This document shows positions 11,901-22,991 of a stretch of 64,000 nucleotides of DNA, one piece after another. Each line of letters opens with the position of its first letter. Position 1 is the stretch's first letter. The notes beneath the pieces are model-generated. The model was not told the origin of the DNA and did not search any database. It saw only the letters and a program-made list of their open reading frames with translations. Origin of the DNA: Cornus controversa (taxonomy: Eukaryota; Streptophyta; Magnoliopsida; Cornales; Cornaceae); the NCBI GenBank assembly GCA_026545225.1, contig CM048851.1, forward strand, positions 37,649,956 to 37,713,955. The letters are read 5' to 3'. A program made the translations under genes and the position numbers.

Positions 11901-14900
11901 TGAAACATAAACCAGTTCTCAGAATACTGAACCAAGTAGGCCCTAAGGGTCCAGGAAATCGTCTCATAATTATGAGGTCCTTCGTATTTGGCTGGTCGAA
12001 TGGTCTTAGTTTGCATGCTAAGGAAATAGTTTAAAAGATGAATGGTTGGCACCTTTCTGAAAGTGGTGGGTCCCAATATACACCATCATACGGTGCCGCA
12101 AATCTTGTAGGGTCCACAGTGGCATACTTTATCCAAGCTGGGATTCGATCAACCCAAACTCCATCACCATGCTTGAACCGGAACTTGACTCTAGAATTGT
12201 GAGGAATGGCTGGATCCACACCAGAATCAGGAATTTTAATACTCCAAACACCAAATTGATTCTTTTCCATCTGGTGGTTGGAACCATCCCATCCATTGAA
12301 GTCCCCAATAACTTGTGCTTCCCTGCCTCATCAGAAAGTCAACTCCAAAGTTACACTTTAACGAAGACCATAAATAATATGTTAACCTTACATTTTTGAG
12401 GGACGAGGAACTCACTGTGCCGCAGGAGCCCACTCACGGTAAACTATACCACCTTCTTCTCTATTAAATCCAAATTTCAAATAACCTACAACATAAAATG
12501 AATGGATAATGAGGAGCCTTAGATTGGAAAAGCAACTGGTAAGAAAAACGAAAGATCAAAAGTAAGCCATTGAATCAAAAAAGGGCAATCCAAAACCAAT
12601 TAATCTATCAAAAGGGAAATCTAAATCTAGAAAAGATGGTGATGAATGTTCCACTGCTGAATGCATTCATTTGTATGAGAATAATCAGCTGCTTCAGCTG
12701 ATATTGGGGCGAGGATCTTCATTTAGTTACTCAAAGATATGCTTAAGATACTAATTGCAGTTGTCTCCGGCACTTTTTAAATGTACTATAAGTAAGTCCT
12801 ACCATTTCTCATGAAGAAATTAAAAAGGGAAAACCAAAACTTGCTTCGTATGCTGCCTTAGAACATCACCTTGTGCAAACTCCTCCAGGCTTCCTTCATA
12901 ATTCTCAATAAGCGTTTTTTGATCCACATATTTCTTCACTCTATACTGGAAGTGTTCTTTATATGGTTCCAAGCCTGGATCTACACGCAAGAGACCAATA
13001 TTTTCAGCTTCATTTTCAATGTTTGTCATTGTTGGGTTGTCATTGGTCAAAACAGCCAATGTTGTAGAATTGCGTTCTACCTAGCAGAGAAAATGAATCA
13101 GATCAATACTTATTTACACCAAATATACTTCAAAGAGCAGTTAGGGAATAAATCGTGAGAGAGTGAGGGTGAGTGTGACAATTTATATGCTATAGACAAA
13201 AAAAACTTTTTACCTGTACTTTTTTAAAAGTCATTGAACATTCAGTTGTACCTATGTTGAGATGCTAGAGTTTGCTTCTGATTTTTTTTTCTTTATTTTT
13301 GTTTCATCTATTATGTAAGGTCAGCCAAATGAAAAAAAACAGGATGTTATGTAAATAATGACATGAGTGCACAAATATTTACTAATTCCTTCTTACATAA
13401 TGTATAAAATGAAACTCAGTCGGAACAATGATCACAGAGAAATTTATTCTAGTCAGTTAGTTGCCAATTCAATGTACCACATCACCCAACAATAAATTAT
13501 ATGGGATCATGCACCAAATGCTTCTGGCCTACTGACAAATTTGAAAATTTGGATGGTCAGGACCATTCACATAAATCAAACTTTGTTCCAAAGAACTCCT
13601 TGGTTCTGTTATAAAAATCCATCTAGAAGTGTCAGAACTTAAACGTACCCTCCCACATGTTAAGAATTGTGTTGGGAAAACTAATTTTCCACGTCCGAGA
13701 AAATTTTGTGACCCAGGGATAATTCCAATTGGCTGTTGTGCAGCAAGGTAACAGTTATTTCTTGAGCCCTGCGAAAAGAAACTAGATGAGACTGTAAAGA
13801 TCATTATATACTAAGTTTGAATAAATATGAAGAAATGTGGATGCTAGACATAAGTCACATAACCATGAAGTAGCATCTTGCAGAAAATTGCAACAAACCC
13901 AAAAACAAGATTCCTGGATTGTTTTATTAAAAAGGCTTGTAGATATTAGTATTCACTAAGTTCATGTTGAAATTTTACAATGTGTTGCGCTTCACATCAA
14001 ATTTTATGTAATTTTGAGGCTTTGTGTGATATAGATAAAGTGATAGGTATTAAAGCGAAAGAAAAAAACTATTGAGGAGCCACATGTAGGGGGTTTAATC
14101 AATTTTCATGCACAATATGTGTCTTTTTTATAATCTTGAATGTGCAGGTAAATCCTACTGATTAGGAACTTCACAATCTCACTTTTAAAAAGTAGTCAAA
14201 AGTGTTGATCTAAATACTTAAGTTACACCCTCTTTATATGCTTAAACTCTTAGAAAGTCAGTCAACATTGTATTAGGGCAGGCATGTCCTGTGCTAAAAG
14301 AAAATAATGGCAGGCCCTGTATTAAAAGAAAAAATTTGCTTCCTGAGATAGGCATATCCAAGGTTTGTTATATTTAGCACAAATTACACATCTTCGATGT
14401 TAAATAGTTATTACTCAAGAAATGTCAAATTGAAATATTTTTGTCATACATACAGTGATCTAATTCAGGGCATGTAGTAGGATTGAATTCTTTGAAGGAT
14501 GGACCTCCCAAGACCATGACATTGGGATAATTCTAGTAAATTGATTGACATCAATCACTGTCAATTGGGGAGTGGACTTATTGAGGTGCCAAGGGGACCA
14601 TGGCCCCAAAATTTTTGCAAATTCATATGAATTGGCTTCCCTATGAATAGTAAGTTTGAAATATAAAAAGAAATTTAACATCTATCCCCCAGTGCCTACC
14701 AAATATAACATGTATCACCTATATTTATTGATTTATGAAATACTTTAGGATCATAGGTAATCTTGTCTCAAATCTTCTTTAAAATTTAAAACATATATTA
14801 TGACAACTAGTAGAAATAATATGTTTGGTTCAGAATGAACAGTTTTCTATGAGAACTGGAGATCAGAAGATTGTACAAAAACATGCTTGGTTGACAGTTT

Positions 14901-16548
14901 CTGAGAATTGTTTTCTCAAAACTCAGTTAAAAAAAATGCTTATTTTCAAAGAACTGTATTTTATAGTTCTTTAAAAAGAGTTTTATGTTTTCTGAGTTCT
15001 TGATAACTTTTTTTGAGTGACAAGCCAAGCAGGCCCTATATATTACAATTGATATTTATTAGCATTTGTTTACACGCCACTAGTTTGGCCCCTCCAAGTG
15101 AATTTTCCTGGGTTCACCCCAGTTGTCAATAAGGCCTGCTGGGCCATGTTTGCAGTTTAAACTCTAAATCCTACTCTTGTAATTAATTATTAAATAATAT
15201 TTTTTCCCTTTAGACTATGATACACATAATAAATCTAAATAATCCATTGCTAAACCGGGGTAGAGATGTTGATACCAATCGAGTAGCGGTATGAAGAACC
15301 TAGGAAGAAATAATTCACTGCTAAACCAGGGTAGAGATGTTAATACCAACCGAGTAGCGTTATGAAGAACCTAGGAAGCATGGACACCCCTCTAGCGGGT
15401 ACTGTGGCGGTTTCGGAAACATAGGAGACAGACATGTGTGGGACATGTCTACACACATGTCTGACACAGCTAGATATATCCTAGAGTTGAATATATTTTT
15501 TTCTAGTTAAACACGGCTGGGACAAGTTAAAGACACCTTCAGGACATGGCAGGGTTGTTTTACAATTATTTAAAAAAAAAGGGGGCGGGGGGGATTCTAA
15601 TGCAATTCTAAACATATTAACATATGTTAATAGAGAAATAATATGAAGTTTTAGAAAGAAAGAAAAAAAGCAACATCCATCCAACTTTAAGCTCTAAATT
15701 AGTGATTATATTCATGATAATTTGGATAAATATATTCATGATAATTTGGATAAAATGAGATAAACCAATTTTTATAATTATTATATATATTTTACTTTAT
15801 TGATGTATCACCGCTGTGAGCGTCCTATTTTTTTGAGATATGTCATATCATTGTGTTCGTATTGTGTCATATTCATGTCCATGCTTCATAGTGAAGAACT
15901 AGATATGTTTTAAGAAAAATAGCTTTCTGGATATCCTAATTCGACTTTTGAGATCATGATGTCATCTAAATTAGTAGCTACCACTAACTAGGTACAATGA
16001 GTTAACTAGTTATTCTAGATTGAGGAAGGAACATTTTGTTTGGAGGATACTCTCCAACCCAAAAAAATTACCTCCATATATGATCATGGTTTTCATTTTC
16101 TACATTAAATATTATATAGATTTCCAGATTGTGCAAACGGCAAAATATATTTCACATTCTCATGCTCCATATGCCTACTATTATAATAGAAATTAAAGGG
16201 GTTACTTGAGTGGTGCTGTTCAAGCCGATTAAATTGAATAGTATTTTCCTATAATTATATATATGGTAAACCACAGAATAACTAATATGTAGCACAAAAA
16301 CCAAATTCAAGTAACAGCAATACCGATACATGCAACAACAACAACAACAATAACAAAAAAACTTTGATTGAACTAAGCTGATCATCAGATATGTTCATTC
16401 AACAACAAAAAAAAAAAAAAAAAAAGTTAAACAAGAATTAGGGTGATCATCGGAGAACAGTTTGAAATACCGTTGCAGAGTATTTGCTTGAGAAGATTGC
16501 TAAAGACCCAATAACAGGTGTCGAAAGAAGGCTCTGGGATCCGTACAT
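5945..16548 (-). CDS. SBE1: 1,4-alpha-glucan (starch) branching enzyme class I, plastidial
   Basis: Cleaves alpha-1,4 glucan chains and re-attaches them by alpha-1,6 bonds during amylopectin synthesis in plastids. Fourteen coding exons (minus): 16548-16471, 13768-13649, 13080-12870, 12485-12416, 12322-12053, 11525-10619, 10331-10215, 9920-9858, 9370-9263, 8762-8661, 8186-8119, 7921-7840, 6988-6872, 6151-5945. All junctions are GT-AG and in phase; total 2520 bp, 839 residues. Exons 1-2 encode a Ser/Thr-rich N-terminus suited to a transit peptide. Residues about 130-220 are a CBM48 domain (REWAPAA, GDFNGW). The GH13 domain carries DVVHSH (353-358), nucleophile Asp427 in GFRFD, acid/base Glu482 in VIAEDVSG and Asp551 in AESHDQ. 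A C-terminal beta domain and an acidic 70-residue tail follow. [16 protein letters not shown] and the C-terminal region mark it as class I rather than class II. Intron 13 uses donor GTATGA at 6871, without which the frame would stop early. Confidence 0.96.
7405..7582. repeat. Tandem duplication, two 89-bp copies, in SBE1 intron 12
   Basis: Copies at 7405-7493 and 7494-7582 begin tttgagataaaagtta and end ttcaagctccc and differ at only a few positions. They are intronic and do not touch a splice site. Confidence 0.9.
11743..11943. mobile_element. MITE in SBE1 intron 5 (copy A)
   Basis: About 200 bp with inverted termini: left tgggcctgtttggctcag, right end reverse-complementing to gggcctacttggttcag. 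The interior has short inverted repeats (aaaacagtttttgaaaaactg). A TAA trinucleotide flanks both ends (11740-11742 and 11944-11946), which fits a Tourist/PIF-Harbinger-like target duplication, though 3 bp is weak evidence. A related copy lies at 14821-15036. Confidence 0.65.
14821..15036. mobile_element. MITE in SBE1 intron 1 (copy B)
   Basis: About 216 bp related to copy A: left end atgtttggttcagaat, right end aagccaagcaggccc (reverse complement gggcctgcttggctt), with inner motifs such as tgagaactgg and tatagttctt also found in copy A. A target duplication is not obvious. Confidence 0.6.
15241..15380. repeat. Tandem duplication, about 71-bp unit, in SBE1 intron 1
   Basis: Two copies share ctaaaccngggtagagatgt and tatgaagaacctaggaag, offset by 71 bp (ctaaacc at 15250 and 15321), with about six differences. 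Confidence 0.85.
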
Positions 16549-16667
16549 TCTCGCCTAACCAGCCTCAGTATTTCATATATCTCTCTCTCTCTTTCTTCAA
16601 CAATTTCACTCTATTATGGTCACTCTCTCTCTCTCTCTCTCTCTTTCTATCTCTATCGAAAGCTTCT

Positions 16668-16676
16668 ACTTATATT
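16668..16676 (-). promoter_or_regulatory. Putative SBE1 TATA box
   Basis: Minus strand reads aatataagt about 120 bp upstream of the SBE1 ATG at 16548. Between them is a GA-rich 5' UTR, seen on the plus strand as a (CT)n tract at 16623-16643. The match is reasonable but not a perfect TATA. Confidence 0.45.
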
Positions 16677-17589
16677 CGTACTATCTGGAAACTAAATTAG
16701 GGCCGTTAAATACGTATGAGGTGGACACAACAACAGTCTAATAAGACGTGATAATCAAAATCAGAATAATCTGAACCGTTGTAGAGAGATTGGTACTCAC
16801 AAAAGGAGTGTGTTTGCTAACTTTTCTTCCTTTTGTCTTTCTTAATCATTTGATGTGATCGCTGTGATAAGCAAAGCATATGCTACCGCCAAACGCCACT
16901 GTCAAGCCTTCGCATCGGACGCTCGAGGATCACTCTCTCTGGGACGCCCAATCGCCTATTGTGGTTTCAGGTTCGATTTTCAGAATAAGTTAAAATTTGA
17001 ACTATTCTACCGGCTTCTTAAAATTTATAAAAGTGAAGCGATTTAGATGCCTAAAACAAAATGGATAAGAAGGACAAATTGGTTTAATTTAGTACCAAGA
17101 GGTTTAGTTTAGCAATATTTTTTTATTTTTGTAAGTAAAAGGTCAAGATTTAACTCTCCATAAGAGTAAAGTGAGTGTCTAAATTTAATACCAAGATAAT
17201 AAATAAATAAATATTTATTTTTTGTAATTCTTTATCATATATTAATTAAATCAAGCATATTCATAAATTGAGTTACCTTTATTGTTCGAATTGATACAAT
17301 TTTACGAGTTAGATTGGTCCGATTTTATGAATTGAGTTCATGTAAAATTATGTATTTAATCCGAACCTTGGTTAAACTTGACTTTTATGTCCAAGTAAAT
17401 TGTTCCTTTGTTACCTATTTGAAGTGTATTTTTAATTTCTAAATTTACTTGAAACATGGCAATAATGTAATGTACTAATGTGTAAAACAATAATTGGAGT
17501 ATTCTTTATTAATATTTTTACGCAAATGAATGAGAAATAAAGTTAGGGAAGTGGCATCAATACAAAGTGGGACATACTTGTACTTTCTT

Positions 17590-17763
17590 TCTCACTCAAA
17601 CTGGTGTCCTCCTTGTGGTCAGGTCAGGTCATAGGGCATATCCATCCACTCTCTGATTACATCGAAGGTCACGATGTCTCACTCAAACTGGTGTCCTCCT
17701 TGTGGTCAGGTCAGGTCATAGGGCATATCCATCCACTCTCTGATTACATCGAAGGTCACGATG
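17590..17763. repeat. Near-perfect tandem duplication, 87-bp unit
   Basis: Copies at 17590-17676 and 17677-17763 start tctcactcaaactggtgtcc and end aaggtcacgatg. The unit is 29 codons long, so a 92-residue open frame across it contains the same peptide (SLWSGQVIGHIHPLSDYIEG) twice. Nothing else supports it as a gene; the frame stays open because the unit is a multiple of three. Confidence 0.92.
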
Positions 17764-18444
17764 TCGTCGTCGTGATCAAATCACCTCTCTATCCATTCAC
17801 ATCCATTTCTGCGATCGAGCCACCATCACTGTCTATGTATCAAGGATTGTGGGTTGCAACTCAAGCAGTTTTAGTGAACTAGAGACTCAATTTGAATCCA
17901 ACTTGACTAATAAATTGTCAACTCTAACTCAGATTGAACCCAAATCATAAGTCCGAGCCCAACTCGTTATTTATTTTTGAAGCTCGAGTTGAACTTGGGT
18001 TTACAATTAGGGCCACACTTCGGGTTGAACTTCGATTTTATACTGTAACGCTTTTGTTTATATATGGCACAACAATAATATTTAATTTACACTACTGAAA
18101 GTTTGAACCATTTATTAAAATAAGTTTTAAACAGTAATTAAATTACAATAATATTTCTTCCCTTATTTTGAATATAACAAACAAACCTTATAAATTATAT
18201 TATTAACTAAATCAATGACACAATTTTCACTATCTTGAAATCAAATAAAAATATTAATCTCACTCAAATAATAGAGTATCGAGAACAAACATGTATATAT
18301 TTCATTGAATTAACATATTTTTTAGATCATCGTCAAAACCTCACGACATTAATACAATATTAATATTCTAATATATATTAATGTTGAAGTATTATTGACA
18401 AAAAATAAAAGAGTGGTATAACTTATATTACTTTAACTAATACG

Positions 18445-19640
18445 TTATACTATATATTTGAAGACACTAAAAAAAAAAAAAATTCATAAAATTAGATATT
18501 CAAATTAAATAATTTAAATTCATCAATTAATCTAATGGAGTTTTTAGACACATGACTAACTAATTAGAATTTGAGAAAATATAAGAAAATTGTCTAACTT
18601 ATATTACTCATAATTGGTATATGTTATATTATAGGCCAAAGTGCATGAAACCTCCCTGTGCTTTCAAAGAGGTACAAAATACCTCGTTGTGTTATTTTTA
18701 GGTGCAAATAACTCCCTTAACTTTCAAATAGTTGCAAAATACCCCCCTTTATGTTTATAAAAAATAAAATAAAATAGAGAAAATAGGGTTTTTTATATTA
18801 TTATTATTTTACCTTAATAAAAATAGAGGAGCATTTTCCAGAAATAATTTTTGAAAAAAAAAACTAAAAATACAAAATAAAGAGAGGGAATTGTTTCCGA
18901 AAACTATTTTTTATTTCAAAAATTATTTTGGATTTTTTTTGTTTTTAGAAATTCCCTCTCTTTCTAACGGAAATTTTTTTTGAAAACAATTCCGGAAAAC
19001 AAAAAAAAAATCGGAAACAATAGGTTTTTGAGAAAAAGAACTAAAAATAAAGAGAGGGAATTATTTTTGAAAACTAAAAAAATTTTGATTTTTTTTTTGG
19101 TTTTCATAAATTTTTTCCATTAGAAAGAGAGAGAATTTCTAAAAATAAAAAAATTTCGAAAATAATTTTTGAAAAAAAATTGTTTTCGGAAACAATTCCC
19201 TCTCTTTATTTTTTATTTTTAGTTTTTTTTCCCCAGAAAAAACTCCTCTTTTTTTATTAAGGTAAAAAAAATAATATAAAAAAAACCCTCTTTTCTCTAT
19301 TTTTATTTTATTTTTTATAAACATATAAAGGGTAAAATGGTCATAAAAAATTATATTTTGTCCAAATAAGGGTATTTTGCAACTATTTGAAAGCTAAGGA
19401 GATTGTTTGCACCCAAAAATAGCACAATGGGGTGTTTTGCACCTCTTTGAAAGCACGGGGGGGTTTACTGCACTTTAGCCTATATCATATATCTCGGGAC
19501 ACTAAAGAATAACTTAATATCATAAAACTAGTGTTCAAAATAGATGGTTTAAACTCATTAATTAATCTAATTGAGTTTTTAGACGCTTGACTAATTAATC
19601 AGAATTTGATAAAATATAATAAAATTGTCTAACTTATTGT
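18445..19640. repeat. Diverged tandem duplication split by a foldback element
   Basis: About 190 bp left of the foldback (18445-18633) and about 160 bp right of it (19481-19640) are homologous. Shared landmarks are gacactaaa, cattaattaatctaat/catcaattaatctaat, gagtttttagac and attgtctaactta. The intact locus was probably a head-to-tail duplication before the element inserted at the junction. Confidence 0.7.
18634..19480. mobile_element. 847-bp foldback (long terminal inverted repeat) element, Mutator-like
   Basis: Left terminus ggccaaagtgcatgaaacct pairs with the right terminus, whose reverse complement is ggctaaagtgcagtaaaccc. Complementarity continues through nearly the whole element (for example ctttcaaagaggt/acctctttgaaag, accttaataaaaatagagga/cctctttttttattaaggt), giving arms of roughly 350-400 bp. 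Flanks tatattata (18625-18633) and tatatcata (19481-19489) match at 8 of 9 positions, the target-duplication length of Mutator-like elements. No transposase frame is present, so it is nonautonomous. A transcript would fold into a long hairpin. Confidence 0.75.
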
Positions 19641-22600
19641 ATATGCAAAAAACACTCAATAATTAATGCACCAAAAACACTCAATAATTACAAATATTGA
19701 AATAGACACAAAATTTACATAATTTGGCACAATTCGGCCTACATCCATGGATGAGAGGAGATTTTCTTTTATATTTCAGGAGATATTACAAATATTTTGG
19801 ATTATAATCTCCCCAACCTAGCCATGGTTGAATACTATAAATCAATATTTCTTTTCCTCTATCTCCCCCTGTGTCTCCTTCATTATTTCATATTTAAAAT
19901 TAAAAATAGTAACTCATTCTCATCTTATCTCTTCCAACTTAAAATTCAAACGGAAGATAGATTTTTTAGGAGTAGATTTAATAATTAAATTTAAAACCTG
20001 TTACACTTCAAACTGTAATTATAACTTTGATAAATTAAGTCTTCCTACTTGTCACATAAGTCGTAAGTAAGACCTGAGTTTCATTATTGAAAACAAAAGA
20101 TCTAAGTATCGTACTTTCGAGAACTATAAAACCAAACTTGTGAAGCCGGAATCGTAAATATTTTAAAAGATAAAATAAATTTTAATAAATAGAAGAGTAG
20201 CACTTTATATTATAATATTATATAAATCTCTAATTAAACATTTATCAATTTTCACAAAATAAGTTCAAATATTTTGATCATTGTTCACTTCAAATATGTG
20301 AAAGTCTAAGTATTTCATGTATCCAAGGTGAAATCCTACGGGTACAATTACTTGCTATCTTATTGTGTATTTTAAAACTATGCTATAATTTGACATTAGA
20401 GTGATTCGGTTTCCAAATTCGATGATAACTTTCATTGTATCTATCATTACTCAAAATGAAATCTTTGCTATCCATTATAATGGATTAATTTGATATCCCC
20501 CGATTAGATTTTTATAGAAAATTTAGTACATAATAGGTTAATAAACAAATGAGGACAACTTGGTAACTCACAAATTGCTAATACTGTCATTTTCTTGATA
20601 AAATTGTATTTATGAATAGTCAACATCGACAATATAAATTGTGATTGCCATCTTCTCAAAACAAATTATGCTTCAACCAAACTAATGGTGGTGGACTGGT
20701 GGGACAGTTACATAATAATGTTATCGACTATAAGTGTATGACACAATCACACAATCAAGCCCATATCAGTATAAGATAACAGAATTTATTATCACATTAA
20801 TTTGATATAGATGAGTTTTTAGTGAATTTTACTTATTTTAGTGAATTTTATTGATTTATTGGAGACTATTTAACCTTAGTAATTATTTATAAATTGCAAG
20901 TCCACGTCTTTATTAAAAAAGTGAATAATTATTTTTTTTACCAAATCAATGAATACTAATAGATTTACGAATGTGATAAATGAAGATTTCTATTATATAT
21001 AATATATTAGAAGATAAAATAATATACATATAATATACGTCAAAATGAATAGTGTGAAAAAGTGGTAGAAGAATTATTCTCATATATGTTTAGATATTTT
21101 TAACATTCTAAAACAAATATACAATATTAAGTTTTATATTTTATACATTTAAAAATAAATTAATAAATATTAACACTAAAGTATTATTAAGAAAAAAAAG
21201 ACTTATACTTTAAGTAAATATAATTATTGGTCCAATATTAACAAAAAAAAAAAAAAAAAAAGGTGTTGACATTATGGTTGAGCCTTCTCTTAATTGTTGG
21301 TTGCCATTAGGCCACCTTGACTATCCAATTACCCTAGTGACAGAAATCCAAACACCTCAATATGACACTCAACAAGTTACGATTTGCTTTGATATCACTT
21401 ATTACAAATTAGACACATGCCATGTGATCCAAAAGTTTATGCTATTATATGGCATTACTTACCCAACCCTTGTCCAAGATCATCTCCATCCCTATCTGAT
21501 GTACCCTTAGTCCAAGATCATTTCCATCCCTATCCGATGTGATGCAAGCCTTTTGTAATAATAGTTATCACTTGGTTAATTACTAAACTTTGTGGTTTAG
21601 TGATAATATTTCACATTTCAAAGTAGAAAAATGATCAAATTGACGGCTTATTGCATCTCGATTTTAAAACTGATTGATATGAAAATTAGACATGGTTGAG
21701 CAAGTAACTAATTCAAACATGTTAGGTTATATATATATGTATTTTTTTTTTTGCAATTACCAAAGCAATTGAAAGGGAAAATCTGTTGAATATATTTGAA
21801 TGTTTTTATTAGAAATTAATTTGTAAAGATAGAATCTAGAGCAAAGATTGCGTTCGAGGCTTTTGCATATTAATAATAACCGATAATTGAATAACCCAGC
21901 GCTTTTAAAGATGATGACTATAATAACCGTAATCATTATAACTGGTATATATATATATTAGATTTCATTTTATGTTTGGGTGTTAAAGGCAATTATGTAT
22001 TGACCTATTATGCTGTAATTATTAGTTTGATGGAATTTTTTTTTTTATGTAAATGATTGATTGACAAATGAGTCTTGCCTTAATAATGAATATTGGCCAA
22101 GTTGTTGATGTTATAGAATTTGGGGCCTGACAATGACACTCAACATTTTTATGTGTATTGAACATGCAACTAAAATCACTCCATCCAAAAAAATCATAAA
22201 CTATTAACATCATATAATTCAAATGGATGGAAAACCATTTAAAATTTGGAGTTTTTGGTTTTCTGCATATGCCAATGTTTGTTAAATTTAATTTTATATC
22301 ACAAATTGTTGAATGTTGCTTTTTTGTTTACGTAATTATTTGATCATGATAAATAATTCTTACAATAGACTCGAAGAGACTTAAATTCTTTACTTTTATT
22401 TTTGATCTTATGTATATATTGTGAAGATCTCGCATAGATTTTTGTCATTCTATACTTGGGATACCATATAGGATTATTTTTTCACTCGATTTGTTTTGAT
22501 CGTACTTAATGTTACTTTTCAAAATATTCGTATCAGAGTTCAAAATTTTAAAGTTAGAAATAGGTGTGTGAATTTATTATAGGATAAAAAAACAATAATA

Positions 22601-22865
22601 AAATAAAAAAATCACTTGTTTAACTACCTATTATTTGATAATTTTTTGCACATGTGATTTTTTTTTACTTTAGACGTAACTTTGGAGTTATTTGAAGAGA
22701 GAAATTATATTATTTTTATACTAATTTTTGGAAATAAAAGTGAATCGCAAAATTGAACCAATTATTGCCATAATAGAGTCTTACCAGTCAAGAAAATTTT
22801 CTATTCACGTATTTAATAATTTGTATTAATAAAGTCGGATGCCAATTTGAATGTACGCGACGTCC

Positions 22866-22873
22866 TTATAAAA
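22866..22873 (+). promoter_or_regulatory. TATA box of the SmD3 gene
   Basis: ttataaaa lies about 120 bp upstream of the ATG at 22992. It is bracketed by two cgacgtcc repeats (from about 22858 and 22879), ACGT-core motifs that may be regulatory. Confidence 0.55.
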
Positions 22874-22909
22874 ACTTCGACGTCCGCGCGTCATGCTCCT
22901 GTAAGAAAA

Positions 22910-22918
22910 TTAGGGTTT
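22910..22918 (-). promoter_or_regulatory. Telo-box-like motif in the SmD3 5' leader
   Basis: The plus strand reads ttagggttt, i.e. aaaccctaa on the minus strand. Telo-boxes are known near the starts of plant ribosomal-protein and other growth-related genes; a role here is inferred only from position. Confidence 0.45.
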
Positions 22919-22991
22919 TGCTGAGAGAACGAAAGAAAGAAAGCAAGCAAGCAATAGAAGCTTTTAGAGAGAGAAAGAGGAAGCCATAACC

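Larger units (their letters stand above)
16681..22860. other. Gene-poor intergenic region between SBE1 and SmD3
   Basis: The first 200 bp are the SBE1 promoter. The remainder is AT-rich, with a perfect 87-bp tandem duplication (17590-17763), remnants rich in tcgagtt/gagcccaactc motifs (about 17880-18010), a diverged tandem repeat split by an 847-bp foldback element (18445-19640), and long unannotatable stretches. The 78-residue frame at 21274-21510 has no recognisable domain. No gene is supported. Confidence 0.6.

Noticed and set aside
17604-17882. 92-residue open frame with a repeated peptide
   Set aside because: The repeat arises from a tandem DNA duplication whose length is a multiple of three; no domain, promoter or splice context supports a gene.
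21274-21510. 78-residue frame after a poly-A run
   Set aside because: Looked like it might be a retrocopy because of the preceding A tract, but no known protein pattern and no target duplication were found.
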